Positions 14,532 through 22,354 of a stretch of 37,627 nt of DNA are shown piece by piece; positions within the stretch are counted from its first letter, which is position 1; the number at the start of each line of letters is the position of its first letter. A program made the position numbers and the translations under genes. The stretch is taken from positions 1-37,627 of the forward strand of contig CALAWP010000098.1 of assembly GCA_937895345.1 (NCBI GenBank), read 5' to 3'. The stretch is from an uncultured Paenibacillus sp. GTDB lineage: Bacteria; Bacillota; Bacilli; Paenibacillales; Paenibacillaceae. The notes below the pieces were generated by a model. The model was not told the origin of the DNA. It worked only from the letters and a program-made list of their open reading frames with translations, and did not search any database.

Positions 14532-15622
14532 TGTCCGCAGCCAAGCAGCCCGTATCGACGACGCAATTTATTTCGGTTATTACTGGACTTCAAGCCAGCG
14601 TCGTATTTCTTGCGCTGCCCTCCAACCTGGCGTCCGCCGCCGGTACGGACGGATGGCTGGCGATACCGATCGGCTGGATGGTGTCGACCGTAGCGGCTGT
14701 CGTCATTGTCAGGGTGATGTCCTATTATCCGCAAGGAACCATTTTGGATCTGCTGCAACATTTCGCGGGCGGCTGGGCATCCAGACTGGCGGCATTGATG
14801 CTCGCTTTCTATTACTTTATTTTCGCTTACGACGGCCTGATCATCACGTTGCTCGTCACGAAAGAATGGCTTCTGCCGAATACGAGCGTCTTCATATTGG
14901 CGGTGCTGTTTCTGGCGCCGGGTATTATGATCGCGCAGAAAGGGCTTCAGGTGATCTCCCGGTATGCTTTGATCATTGTGATTATGTCGATATGGATCCC
15001 GTTTGTTTATTTGTTTACGCTGCACGACGCGGTTTGGCTGAACCTGCTGCCGATGCTGAAGGAAGGCTGGGGGCCGGTCTTTTCCGCCGTAAGAGTGATG
15101 CTGTACCCTGCTCTGGGATTGACGGCCGTCTTTTTCATTTACCCTCACCTGACTAATAAAGCCGCCGCCGCTTCCGCCATCGTCATCGCCAACTCGTTAA
15201 GCCACGGCTTGTATTTGTTCATAACCTTTGTTTGTTTCGTATACTTCAGCCCGAACGAAATCGATCAGTTTATGACGCCGGTCATTTATATTATGAAATC
15301 GCTGGAGTTCAACTTTATCGAACGGGTCGAGGTGCCGTTTATCGCGTTTTATCTTCTTATTTTTTCGTTGGATTCGATTCCGTCCATGTATTTTGTTTCC
15401 TTTTGTTTAAAAAGAATGATTAACAAAGGGAGCATAGGAGTCTATCTAGGCGTCTTTTGCGCGGCAGTGTTGACGGTCATGCTGGTCCGGAGCCCGAGCG
15501 TCGGCCACATCGACGATTTGAATTTCATCATGGCTTTGACGGGGATTCTGGTCGAATATATTTTACCGGTCTGCCTGCTGCTGTTTCTTGTCATTCGAAA
15601 TAAAGGGAAGAAGGCGTCATGA
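14531..15622 (+). CDS. gerKB: Spore germination receptor B subunit (GerB family permease)
   Basis: A 363-residue multi-pass protein of the spore germination (GerB/AgcS-APC-like) family with about ten hydrophobic segments, starting STTQFISVITGLQASVVFLALP. In Bacillus receptors the B subunit contains the amino acid or sugar binding pocket, and it acts with the A and C subunits in the spore inner membrane to trigger ion release and germination. It starts on the last base of the A-subunit stop codon and overlaps the C subunit by 4 bases (ATGA), so the three are strongly coupled. Confidence 0.9.
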   Translation: MSAAKQPVSTTQFISVITGLQASVVFLALPSNLASAAGTDGWLAIPIGWMVSTVAAVVIVRVMSYYPQGTILDLLQHFAGGWASRLAALMLAFYYFIFAYDGLIITLLVTKEWLLPNTSVFILAVLFLAPGIMIAQKGLQVISRYALIIVIMSIWIPFVYLFTLHDAVWLNLLPMLKEGWGPVFSAVRVMLYPALGLTAVFFIYPHLTNKAAAASAIVIANSLSHGLYLFITFVCFVYFSPNEIDQFMTPVIYIMKSLEFNFIERVEVPFIAFYLLIFSLDSIPSMYFVSFCLKRMINKGSIGVYLGVFCAAVLTVMLVRSPSVGHIDDLNFIMALTGILVEYILPVCLLLFLVIRNKGKKAS

Positions 15623-16752
15623 AGGTGCACAAGATCATCAGGCTTCGAAGCTGGGCGGTTATCGGGATGATCGGGCTTCTGTTGGCGGGATGCGGCGACC
15701 GGGTCAATTTGGAGGACGCTTCGCTGCCGCTGGCTCTCGGTCTGGACTTGGACGAAAACGATAAGTTTCATTTTTTTATTTCGGCCCCCATCTTTAGCAA
15801 GGATATCAAAAAGAAAACCAGGGAAGTCAGCGGCAAAGCGGAGTCGCTCAGACAATCGAGAGCGAAGCAGGATTCGCAGCTTCCGGGTGCGGTGCAAGGA
15901 AGAAACTACCAGGTCATATTGGTGGGAGAACGGATGCTGCGGCATAACGGCTGGTTCCGGACGCTCGACGTGATCTTCCGGGATACCCGAAATACCGTTT
16001 CGGACCGGGTCATTATGGTTGACGGGGCCGTGGCGCCGGTCATCTATCTCGAAGCGCCGGACCAGCCTTCGGTGCCCGTCTTTCTGAGAGGACTGGTCGA
16101 TTCCAGCGCCGCCAGGGGCGAGTCGGTCAAGACGACCGCGCTCGATCTTCACCGCCAGTTTTATGAGCAAGGCATGACGCCGTTCATTTCCCAGATCGGG
16201 CTGGAGAAAGGAAAAATAACGATGAAAGGGACGGCGCTGTTGGGCAAAGGCGGGAAATATGCAACGTCCTTAGGCTTTCAGGAAACGGTGCTGCTGCTCC
16301 TTCTTCGCGGCGAAGTCGAGGAAGGGATGAGTCTGTCTTACAAGCTTCCGGGAATGGAGGTGACGGGACCCTTTGCGACGGATGTGCTCAGTATTTCTCT
16401 GGGCAAGAGCGGGGCAAAAATTAAAACCGCTTGGAGGGAGGGGGAATTTCATTTTCAAATATCGGTAAAGGCGAAAGTGAGCATATCGGAAGAACTGTTC
16501 CGTCACGATAATTGGAGCAACGACTTGAAGCTGACGGGCACAATCGAGGAGCTAGTCCAGAGGGATATCGAGAAATTGCTTGCAAAGTTTCAGCAGCACC
16601 GCGTCGACCCCGTCGGCTTCGGCATCCATGCGAGAGCGTTCGCATATCCGCATTTCAAGCAGGTGCAGGAACATTGGGCGGAGGAGCTGGCACGCGCAAC
16701 ATTCGATGTAAGCGTGAAGCTGCAGATCGAATCGTCGGGACCGATCAAATGA
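15619..16752 (+). CDS. gerKC: Spore germination receptor C subunit (Ger(x)C lipoprotein)
   Basis: A 377-residue Ger(x)C lipoprotein. The signal peptide ends in a lipobox, LLLAGC (Cys25), followed by the family-typical GDRVNLEDASLPLALGLDLDE (position for the usual E-L-D/N-x-x-x-x-x-A-x-G-x-D motif). The C-terminal domain with LTGTIEELVQRDIEKLLAKFQQHRVDPVGFG corresponds to the E..I....Q....D..GFG region of GerC proteins. It would be lipid-anchored at the outer face of the spore inner membrane. It completes a gerA-type tricistron. Only about 40 bases separate it from the MBL-fold gene, with no clear terminator. Confidence 0.9.
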   Translation: MKVHKIIRLRSWAVIGMIGLLLAGCGDRVNLEDASLPLALGLDLDENDKFHFFISAPIFSKDIKKKTREVSGKAESLRQSRAKQDSQLPGAVQGRNYQVILVGERMLRHNGWFRTLDVIFRDTRNTVSDRVIMVDGAVAPVIYLEAPDQPSVPVFLRGLVDSSAARGESVKTTALDLHRQFYEQGMTPFISQIGLEKGKITMKGTALLGKGGKYATSLGFQETVLLLLLRGEVEEGMSLSYKLPGMEVTGPFATDVLSISLGKSGAKIKTAWREGEFHFQISVKAKVSISEELFRHDNWSNDLKLTGTIEELVQRDIEKLLAKFQQHRVDPVGFGIHARAFAYPHFKQVQEHWAEELARATFDVSVKLQIESSGPIK

Positions 16753-16794
16753 CCAATTCAGCAATTCTCAACTTTGACAACGGAGGAAACAAAC

Positions 16795-17649
16795 ATGAAT
16801 CATGAGCAGCAATTATCGTACGGAAGCGACTATCACCGGCTTCCCGTCACTTCGCTCGAAAGCGGGCATACGCATGTAGCCGCGCCGGACGTCGCCGCTT
16901 ATACGGTGCAAATCGTGAACGTTTGCTTAATCGGCAAGCCTCTTTCGGGAGAATGGGTGCTGGTTGATGCCGGCATGCCGGGATCGGCGGAAACCATTAT
17001 TAGCGCGGCCGAGGAAAGATTCGGGGAAGGGAGCCGTCCGGCCTGCATCGTCCTGACTCACGGCCACTTCGACCATGTCGGGGCGCTTATCGAGCTGATC
17101 GGCCGCTTGCAGGTGCCGGTGTATGCGCATCCGCTCGAAATGCCTTATTTGACCGGCAAGGAAAGCTATCCGGAGCCCGATGCGGGCGTGGAGGGAGGCA
17201 TGGTAGCCAAAATCTCGCCGTTGTTCCCGGTCGAACCGCTGCAGCTGGGGGATTGGGTGCGGGAGCTGCCGGAGGACGGCACCGTTCCGCATCTTGCCGG
17301 CTGGCGGTGGATTCATACGCCCGGCCATACGCCTGGCCACGTCTCGCTGTTCCGCGACGAAGATCGGACGCTCGTCGCCGGCGACGCCTTCGTCACGGTC
17401 AAGCAGGATTCCTTGTATAAAGTGTTTACGCAGGAGGCGGAGGTATGCGGCCCTCCACGGTACTTGACGACGGATTGGCCGCTGGCCCGGGATTCGGTGC
17501 GCCGGCTGCGAGCGTTGAAGCCGCGGGCGGCCGCAACCGGTCATGGCATGCCGATGTCGGGGGAGGAGCTGGCCGAGGGACTTGCCGTTCTGGCGGACGA
17601 TTTCGATGAAGTCGCATGGCCCAAGTACGGCAAGTACGTTCCCCATTAG
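16795..17649 (+). CDS. MBL-fold metallo-hydrolase
   Basis: A 284-residue metallo-beta-lactamase-fold protein. The dinuclear zinc motif HxHxDH is at residues 89-94 (HGHFDH), followed by ligand His in TPGHTPGHVSLF, the bridging Asp in LVAGDAF and a terminal His in AATGHG. The fold covers glyoxalase II-like thioesterases, lactonases and many unassigned hydrolases; the substrate is unknown. GGAGG lies 8 bases before ATG 16795, so this start is preferred over the in-frame start at 16774. It may be read from the ger operon. Its stop overlaps the convergent ligD stop in TTAG. Confidence 0.85.
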   Translation: MNHEQQLSYGSDYHRLPVTSLESGHTHVAAPDVAAYTVQIVNVCLIGKPLSGEWVLVDAGMPGSAETIISAAEERFGEGSRPACIVLTHGHFDHVGALIELIGRLQVPVYAHPLEMPYLTGKESYPEPDAGVEGGMVAKISPLFPVEPLQLGDWVRELPEDGTVPHLAGWRWIHTPGHTPGHVSLFRDEDRTLVAGDAFVTVKQDSLYKVFTQEAEVCGPPRYLTTDWPLARDSVRRLRALKPRAAATGHGMPMSGEELAEGLAVLADDFDEVAWPKYGKYVPH

Positions 17650-18560
17650 GAGGAAGTGGCGGATTCCTTGCCGAACCCGATCAGCCTGGGCTGGCGGAGC
17701 AAGCCCGAATCGGTCAGCTCGAGCGCCGCTACGCGGCAAGGAATCGGCACCGCCAGCCAAGCGATATCGTATTTGCGCATTTCCGACGCCAGCTCGGGAA
17801 ACGGGCAGACGCCGGGATGCTGCCGCATGAACGTTTCGAGCGCCGCTTTGGACGGGGCGTCGAGCCCCGACACGTGGCCGATGTAGCGGCCTTCGAAGCT
17901 TAAGATCAGGCTTGCCAGCCGTCCGTCGCGCAGCTTGATTCCGACGACGTCGGCGGTCAGCCGGATTTCCTTTCTTTTTTTGTACCAGTCCCGATGTTTT
18001 TTGCCTTCCGAATAGGGGCTGTCGATCCGCTTGGAGACGACGCCCTCCCATCCGCGCTCCTCGACCCATTTCCATAGCGCTTCGCCGTCCGTGTAAATAT
18101 CGGTCACGAACAATCTCGGCTCCTTGCGGGGAAATTTGGACGCCAGCCGGTTGAAGCGGTCGCTGAACGGAAGAGGGCGCAAATCTTCTCTGCCGTCATG
18201 CAGCAGATCGAACACGACGTACAACAATTGCCGGTCCTTGGCTTTCGTTCGGGCCGTCAGCCTGCCGCGCTGGAAGTTCGGCTTGGTTCCGTCGAAATAG
18301 ACAATTTCGCCGTCCAGCACGCAAGGTCCCGTATCGACCGGCTCGAGCAGCCGGGATATTTCCGGATACCGATCGGTGCAGAGCTCGATCCGCTTCGAGA
18401 AGAGCTCGACGCCGCCATTGCCGTCAAGACGGGCAAGCGTCCGCACGCCGTCCCATTTGATCTGGAACACCCAGTCCGGCCCGTGCGGAATACCGGGCGA
18501 CGCGATAGGGGACATCGGAGCGGCGGGAAGGGGAAGCGGTGATCCCCCTTGGCCCGTCAT
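17646..18560 (-). CDS. ligD: ATP-dependent DNA ligase, LigD ligase domain only
   Basis: A 304-residue ATP-dependent ligase for non-homologous end joining. Nucleotidyltransferase motifs are in order: motif I KWDGVR with the AMP-accepting Lys35, motif III DGEIVYFDG, motif IIIa LLYVVFDLLHDG, motif IV EGVVSKR and motif V WYKKRK. An OB-fold domain follows, ending with LLRQPRLIGFGKE. B. subtilis LigD (YkoU, about 610 residues) carries a polymerase domain after the ligase; here the protein stops after the OB fold and no polymerase gene is nearby. It starts within the ku stop codon (4-base overlap), forming a ku-ligD operon. Its 3' end overlaps the convergent MBL gene. Confidence 0.9.
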   Translation of the reverse strand: MTGQGGSPLPLPAAPMSPIASPGIPHGPDWVFQIKWDGVRTLARLDGNGGVELFSKRIELCTDRYPEISRLLEPVDTGPCVLDGEIVYFDGTKPNFQRGRLTARTKAKDRQLLYVVFDLLHDGREDLRPLPFSDRFNRLASKFPRKEPRLFVTDIYTDGEALWKWVEERGWEGVVSKRIDSPYSEGKKHRDWYKKRKEIRLTADVVGIKLRDGRLASLILSFEGRYIGHVSGLDAPSKAALETFMRQHPGVCPFPELASEMRKYDIAWLAVPIPCRVAALELTDSGLLRQPRLIGFGKESATSS

Positions 18561-19414
18561 GATACGGATTCCTTCGTCGATTTTTTGGCCGCTTTCTTTT
18601 TCGTCTTGGAAGGTTTCGCTTCCGTGCCGGGATCGGTCGGAATGCGCGCGGCTTCGAGACTCGCCTGCAAGGCCGCCATCAGGTCGATCACTTTCGACGG
18701 ACCTTCCGGCGGAGCGGTGACGATGTCGACGCCTTCGCCCGCGATTTTGCTCTCAATGGCGTCCGTCAGCGCCGACCGGTAGTCGTCGGTATATTTTTCG
18801 GGCTGGAATTTCTCGGACAGCTGTCCGATGAGCAGCTTGGCCACTTCCAGCTCCTTTTCGTTGACGTTTGCCGTCTCCGGCAAGTTGGGCACCTGTTCGA
18901 CGGACCGGATTTCGTCCGGGAAATGCATCGTTTCCAGGCATAAGCAGTTTTCAACGACGCGAACGGCCGCCAGGCTGCTTTTGCTGCGAATCGAAATTTT
19001 GGCTACGCCGATCTTGCCCGTCTGACGAATGGCCTCCAGAAGCAGGCTGTACGCGCCGGAACCGGCCATGTCGGGGGACAAATAATAGGCCTTCTCAAAA
19101 TAAATCGGATCGATATCGGTCAAATCGACAAAATCGAGAATTTGAATCGTACGGGCGGATTCGGGCTTGAGCGCGTCGATCTCGTCTTCGTTAAACAGAA
19201 CGAACCGCCCTTTTTCGTATTCGAATCCTTTTGCAACGTCGTCCGCGCCGACTTCCTCATTGCAATGCGTGCACGTTTTGATATGGGAGATCGGATTGCC
19301 GCAAGCCTTATGGATCGTGCGGAAGCGGATATCCCGGTCTTCGGTGGCGGTAAACATTTTGACGGGGACATGGACCAGACCGAAGCTGAGCGCCCCTTTC
19401 CAAACGGTATGCAT
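18557..19414 (-). CDS. ku: Ku protein, DNA double-strand break end-binding
   Basis: A 285-residue bacterial Ku homologue that encircles DNA ends as a homodimer and recruits LigD. It begins HTVWKGALSFGLVHVPVKMF, the typical Ku bridge start; the HKACGNPI..KTCTHCNEEV Cys region and FEYEKGRFVLFNEDEIDAL are conserved. LPETANVNEKELEVAKLLI marks the dimer region. The C-terminus is a Lys-rich tail (PSKTKKKAAKKSTKES), the DNA-binding extension found in many spore formers. The start follows AAAGGAGG at a slightly long spacing. In B. subtilis the orthologous ykoV-ykoU pair protects spores and is made in the forespore. Confidence 0.93.
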   Translation of the reverse strand: MHTVWKGALSFGLVHVPVKMFTATEDRDIRFRTIHKACGNPISHIKTCTHCNEEVGADDVAKGFEYEKGRFVLFNEDEIDALKPESARTIQILDFVDLTDIDPIYFEKAYYLSPDMAGSGAYSLLLEAIRQTGKIGVAKISIRSKSSLAAVRVVENCLCLETMHFPDEIRSVEQVPNLPETANVNEKELEVAKLLIGQLSEKFQPEKYTDDYRSALTDAIESKIAGEGVDIVTAPPEGPSKVIDLMAALQASLEAARIPTDPGTEAKPSKTKKKAAKKSTKESVS

Positions 19415-19444
19415 GGTGAGCGAGTCCTCCTTTAAATTTAGTTA

Positions 19445-19474
19445 CAGGATGCCCCGTTCGGGAAGGATTATGAA
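19445..19474 (-). promoter_or_regulatory. Possible sigma-G-like promoter of ku-ligD
   Basis: On the minus strand TTCATA (plus 19469-19474) and CATCCTG (plus 19445-19451) are 17 bases apart. They match sigma-G elements (TGAATA, CATACTA) at 4 of 6 and 5 of 7 positions. The B. subtilis ku-ligD pair is sigma-G dependent, which supports an otherwise modest match. Confidence 0.3.
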
Positions 19475-19741
19475 GCGGACGCAAGCGGCGGATCGGCGGC
19501 GGGGCGGATATTCCGGCAAACACAAATCGGGCGCCCCTTTCGGGACGCCCTTTCATGGGAGAGGAGAAACCGGACGAAGAGCTTATGGGGAAACGTAAGT
19601 CTTCTCCGCGGTTGTCTACGGCATCTCTCGACGCCGATGATTATATCTTTGCCCCTTTTGCCGGGATTATACATGGTCTGAAGGATTTTTTTTGCAAGCA
19701 TTTCATTGATGCCTGGGCCGTCGAATTTTGGAGGGATCGTC

Positions 19742-19771
19742 TTTATTAAAAGCGGCCGTTTATGTTACGAT
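19742..19771 (+). promoter_or_regulatory. Candidate extended -10 promoter of rsmD-coaD
   Basis: TACGAT (19766-19771) is preceded by TGT, giving an extended -10 (TGnTACGAT). A poor -35 (TTTATT, 19742-19747) is 18 bases upstream. A transcript would start about 10-15 bases before the ribosome binding site AAAGGGG. Confidence 0.35.
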
Positions 19772-19804
19772 AGGCGGGAATCGAAAGCGAAAGGGGTAAT
19801 GACG

Positions 19805-20392
19805 GTGAGGGTCATTGCGGGCGCAGCGAAAGGACGAGCGCTCAAAGCCGTGCCCGGCAAAAATACGAGGCCGACGACGGACAAGGTGAAGGAAGCGATC
19901 TTCAGCATGATCGGGCCGTATTTCGACGGCGGAGAAGCGCTTGACCTGTTCGCGGGAACGGGCGGCCTCGGGCTGGAAGCGTGGAGCCGGGGAGTCGAAC
20001 GCGTCGTGTTCGTGGACAAGGACAAGCTCAGCATCGACGTTGTGCGCCATAATGTGAAAGCCGCGGGCGCGGAAGACGCTTCGGAAATTTATCGCGGCGA
20101 GGCCGAACGGGCCGTGAAGGCGCTGGCCAAGCGCGGAGCTTCGTTCCGGCTGGTATTTCTCGATCCGCCTTACCGGATGACGAATATGGACAAGCTGATG
20201 GCGGACATGGCGTCGCGCGGGCTGCTGGAGCGAGAGGCGATCGTCGTCGTGGAACATGCCTCAAGCGTGGAATATCCCGAAACGATGGAACGGTTTGCAC
20301 AAATGAAGCATGCTAAGTACGGGGAGACGGCCGTTACGATATACAGATACGAAGAGCCAAACGACGGAACGAACGAGCCGGCCGGGGAATAG
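19805..20392 (+). CDS. rsmD: 16S rRNA (guanine966-N2)-methyltransferase RsmD
   Basis: An RsmD/YlbH-type methyltransferase of about 195 residues that methylates G966 of 16S rRNA using S-adenosylmethionine. Visible motifs are RVIAGAAKGRALKAVPG and NTRPTTDKVKEAIFSMI at the N-terminus, the SAM-binding LDLFAGTGGLGLEAWSRG, VVFVDKD, and the catalytic motif LVFLDPPY (the D/N-P-P-Y class for exocyclic amines). GTG 19805 is 8 bases after AAAGGGG and gives the family-typical beginning MRVIAG; ATG 19799 two codons earlier is possible but only 2 bases from the site. coaD follows 39 bases later. Confidence 0.92.
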   Translation: MRVIAGAAKGRALKAVPGKNTRPTTDKVKEAIFSMIGPYFDGGEALDLFAGTGGLGLEAWSRGVERVVFVDKDKLSIDVVRHNVKAAGAEDASEIYRGEAERAVKALAKRGASFRLVFLDPPYRMTNMDKLMADMASRGLLEREAIVVVEHASSVEYPETMERFAQMKHAKYGETAVTIYRYEEPNDGTNEPAGE

Positions 20393-20431
20393 CCGGACAA
20401 TGGCCGGGATTCGCATGAAGGAGAGAATACA

Positions 20432-20956
20432 ATGACAACCAACGAACGCATGCAGGAAAGAATCGCCGTTTATCCGGGGAGTTTCGATCCCGTTACATAC
20501 GGACATCTGGACATCATTCGCCGATCTGCGAAGCAATTTGACCGCGTGATCGTGGCCGTGCTGAACAATACGAGCAAAAATCCGCTGTTTTCGCTGGAGG
20601 AGCGGAAGAAGCTGCTGGCGGAAGTGACGAAGGACTTGCCGAACGTGGAGATCGACGGCTTCCGGGATTTGCTTGTCCGGTTTATGAAGAGCAAGAACGC
20701 GAATACGATTATTCGCGGAATCCGGTCCGTGACCGACTTCGAATACGAGCTGCAGCTGGCGTCCACCAATCATCTGCTGGACGACGAGATCGAAACGATC
20801 TTTATGATGACGAATCCGAAATATTCGTATTTGAGCTCAAGCATTGTGAAGGAAATCGCCCAGTTTAACGGTGCGGTTCACGAGCTCGTTCCTCCGGCGG
20901 TCGAGGTCAGCCTGAAGGCCAAATACGAGGAGAGGCGCCGCGGCGACGGCAACTGA
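20432..20956 (+). CDS. coaD: Phosphopantetheine adenylyltransferase
   Basis: A 174-residue CoaD that transfers AMP from ATP to 4'-phosphopantetheine, the penultimate step of coenzyme A synthesis. The nucleotidyltransferase signature AVYPGSFDPVTYGHLDII contains the T/HxGH motif. TIIRGIRSVTDFEYELQLA and YSYLSSSIVKEIAQF (the ISSTxVR-like motif) are also present. The protein is slightly longer than usual at the N-terminus (MTTNERMQER). The start follows GAAGGAGAG. It lies downstream of rsmD as in B. subtilis (ylbH-coaD) and convergent with ylbJ. CoA supply links it to the fatty acid operon further along. Confidence 0.95.
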   Translation: MTTNERMQERIAVYPGSFDPVTYGHLDIIRRSAKQFDRVIVAVLNNTSKNPLFSLEERKKLLAEVTKDLPNVEIDGFRDLLVRFMKSKNANTIIRGIRSVTDFEYELQLASTNHLLDDEIETIFMMTNPKYSYLSSSIVKEIAQFNGAVHELVPPAVEVSLKAKYEERRRGDGN

Positions 20957-20962
20957 GTCCAG

Positions 20963-20987
20963 CGCCGGGAAGCCCTCCGTCCCGGCG
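20963..20987. terminator. Hairpin between convergent coaD and ylbJ
   Basis: CGCCGGGA (20963-20970) and TCCCGGCG (20980-20987) form a perfect 8-bp stem with a 9-base loop in the 34-base gap between the convergent coaD and ylbJ stop codons. There is no T-run on either side, so any termination would be weak or factor-assisted. It could serve both directions. Confidence 0.4.
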
Positions 20988-20990
20988 GCT

Positions 20991-22196
20991 TCAGCCTCGC
21001 CGGACCAGAAGACGGAGCGTCAGGCCGGCGGCGGTCAAGACCAGCGCCAGCAGACCGGCGGCCGTCAGCGACGCCGGCCATAGGGCCGGCAGCGCGTTTG
21101 CGGCGACGGGCGCCGCGGCATGACCGGCCGGCGCGGCGCCGCCCATCCCGAAGAAGGACGGCAGGCTGACGGCGCCGAACTTGGCGAACAGCCCATTGAG
21201 CGGCTCCCGCAGCAGCAGGGCAAACAGGAAGGCGTGCGCCGCGTGCGCGATGCGGCGGGCAACGAACGGAAGCAGGCGCAGATCGGTGCCGGAAATGCTG
21301 TATCCGGCGAGCAGGACGCCGCTTAATCCGCCGAAAGCGAGAACGGCGGCGATGACGCCGGCCTTGACCGCTTCCCCATAGGGAGCGGACAGCCAGGCCG
21401 AAGCCGCATACGCGCCCAAGTGGCTTTCGAACAGCGCCGGGCCGAAGAAGGTCAGGCCGAGCCTCGTCAGCGGCTCGAACAGCGGCTCCGTCAGCTTGGC
21501 CAATACGGCGGCAAGCATAATAAACCCGCCTACGGCCATCAGCTTCTGGACGCTTGTCGTTACGGCGTCGCCCAGCGCGGTGCCGAAGCTGCGGCCGTCT
21601 TGCCGGCGTCCTTCATGCATCGCCTCGGCGGCGGACTTCAGCCACCCGCGGCGCCGTTCGCCGCGAGCCGCATCCATCCCCTTGCTTCCGAAGAAACGCA
21701 CAACCTGCGCTTCGGCCAGCATCAGCCAAAGCGCGGACAGCCAGACGGAAGCCGCGATATGGAAGCCGGCCTGCGGCTGGCCGAGAAAGCCGGCGCCGAC
21801 AATGACCAGCATAAACAACGGATTGGGCATGTGGGCGTACGCCAGCAGACGCTCACCTTCCGGCCGGCCGATCAGCCGGCTTCTGCGAAGCGTGGCGGCG
21901 GCTTCGCCGCCGGCGGGATAACCGCCCATCCAGCCGATGACGACGGCGGAGGCCGCATGGCCGGGAAGCCGGAACAGACGGTGCATGAAAGGCCGGAGCA
22001 GCGCCCCCATCGCGTGGGCGAGGCCGAAGGCGCGCATCAGCTCAAGCAGAACGAGAAACGGCAGAAGCCCGGGGAAGACGATATTCCACCATACGGTTAA
22101 ACCTTGCAAGGACGCTTTAAAGGAAGCGTCCGGCTGCACAATGATGGCGCCGACCGTCAAGATGGAAAGAAAGGCGATCAGAATCGTTTTGGGCAA
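20991..22196 (-). CDS. ylbJ: Sporulation integral membrane protein YlbJ
   Basis: A 401-residue multi-pass protein of the nucleoside-recognition (Gate) superfamily, YlbJ branch. Typical segments are LTVWWNIVFPGLLPFLVLLELM, VIGWMGGYPAGGEAAA, AYAHMPNPLFMLVIVGAGFLG and a late FGGLSGVLLAGYSISGTDL. In B. subtilis ylbJ is a sigma-E gene needed for efficient sporulation; the transported or sensed molecule is unclear. The start is TTG 22196 behind GAGGAG, about 10 bases away. The C-terminal Ala/Pro-rich linker and last helix look longer and less conserved. It is on the opposite strand to its neighbours, as in B. subtilis. Confidence 0.88.
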   Translation of the reverse strand: MPKTILIAFLSILTVGAIIVQPDASFKASLQGLTVWWNIVFPGLLPFLVLLELMRAFGLAHAMGALLRPFMHRLFRLPGHAASAVVIGWMGGYPAGGEAAATLRRSRLIGRPEGERLLAYAHMPNPLFMLVIVGAGFLGQPQAGFHIAASVWLSALWLMLAEAQVVRFFGSKGMDAARGERRRGWLKSAAEAMHEGRRQDGRSFGTALGDAVTTSVQKLMAVGGFIMLAAVLAKLTEPLFEPLTRLGLTFFGPALFESHLGAYAASAWLSAPYGEAVKAGVIAAVLAFGGLSGVLLAGYSISGTDLRLLPFVARRIAHAAHAFLFALLLREPLNGLFAKFGAVSLPSFFGMGGAAPAGHAAAPVAANALPALWPASLTAAGLLALVLTAAGLTLRLLVRRG

Positions 22197-22354
22197 GGCC
22201 GTTCAACTCCTCTGCAATCGTGGACAAACCTAATCATTAAATATGTACGCCGATGCCGGGACGGTTAGACCTGGGAGCCTTGAAGCTCCGCGGGCTTGCC
22301 GCAATTGGCCGGCTTTGGCGGATCGCGCATAGGCGGGACGGGAGGGAGAGGACG

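Larger units (their letters stand above)
19415..19804. other. Intergenic region between ku and rsmD
   Basis: This roughly 390-base gap separates the divergent ku-ligD and rsmD transcripts. It holds the candidate ku promoter (19445-19474), a GC-rich hairpin (GGGCGCCCC 19529-19537 with GGGACGCCC 19542-19550, one mismatch, no real T-run), an eight-T run near 19687, and the candidate rsmD promoter. Short open frames here lack ribosome binding sites and family signatures, so no gene is called. Confidence 0.5.

Noticed and set aside
19555..19749. A 64-codon plus-strand frame before rsmD
   Set aside because: No ribosome binding site, no family signature, and it overlaps the likely rsmD promoter region.
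22197..22354. Sigma-E promoter for ylbJ in the ylbJ-ylbL divergent region
   Set aside because: AT-rich elements such as CATATTTA occur, but no pair of boxes at proper spacing was found on the minus strand.
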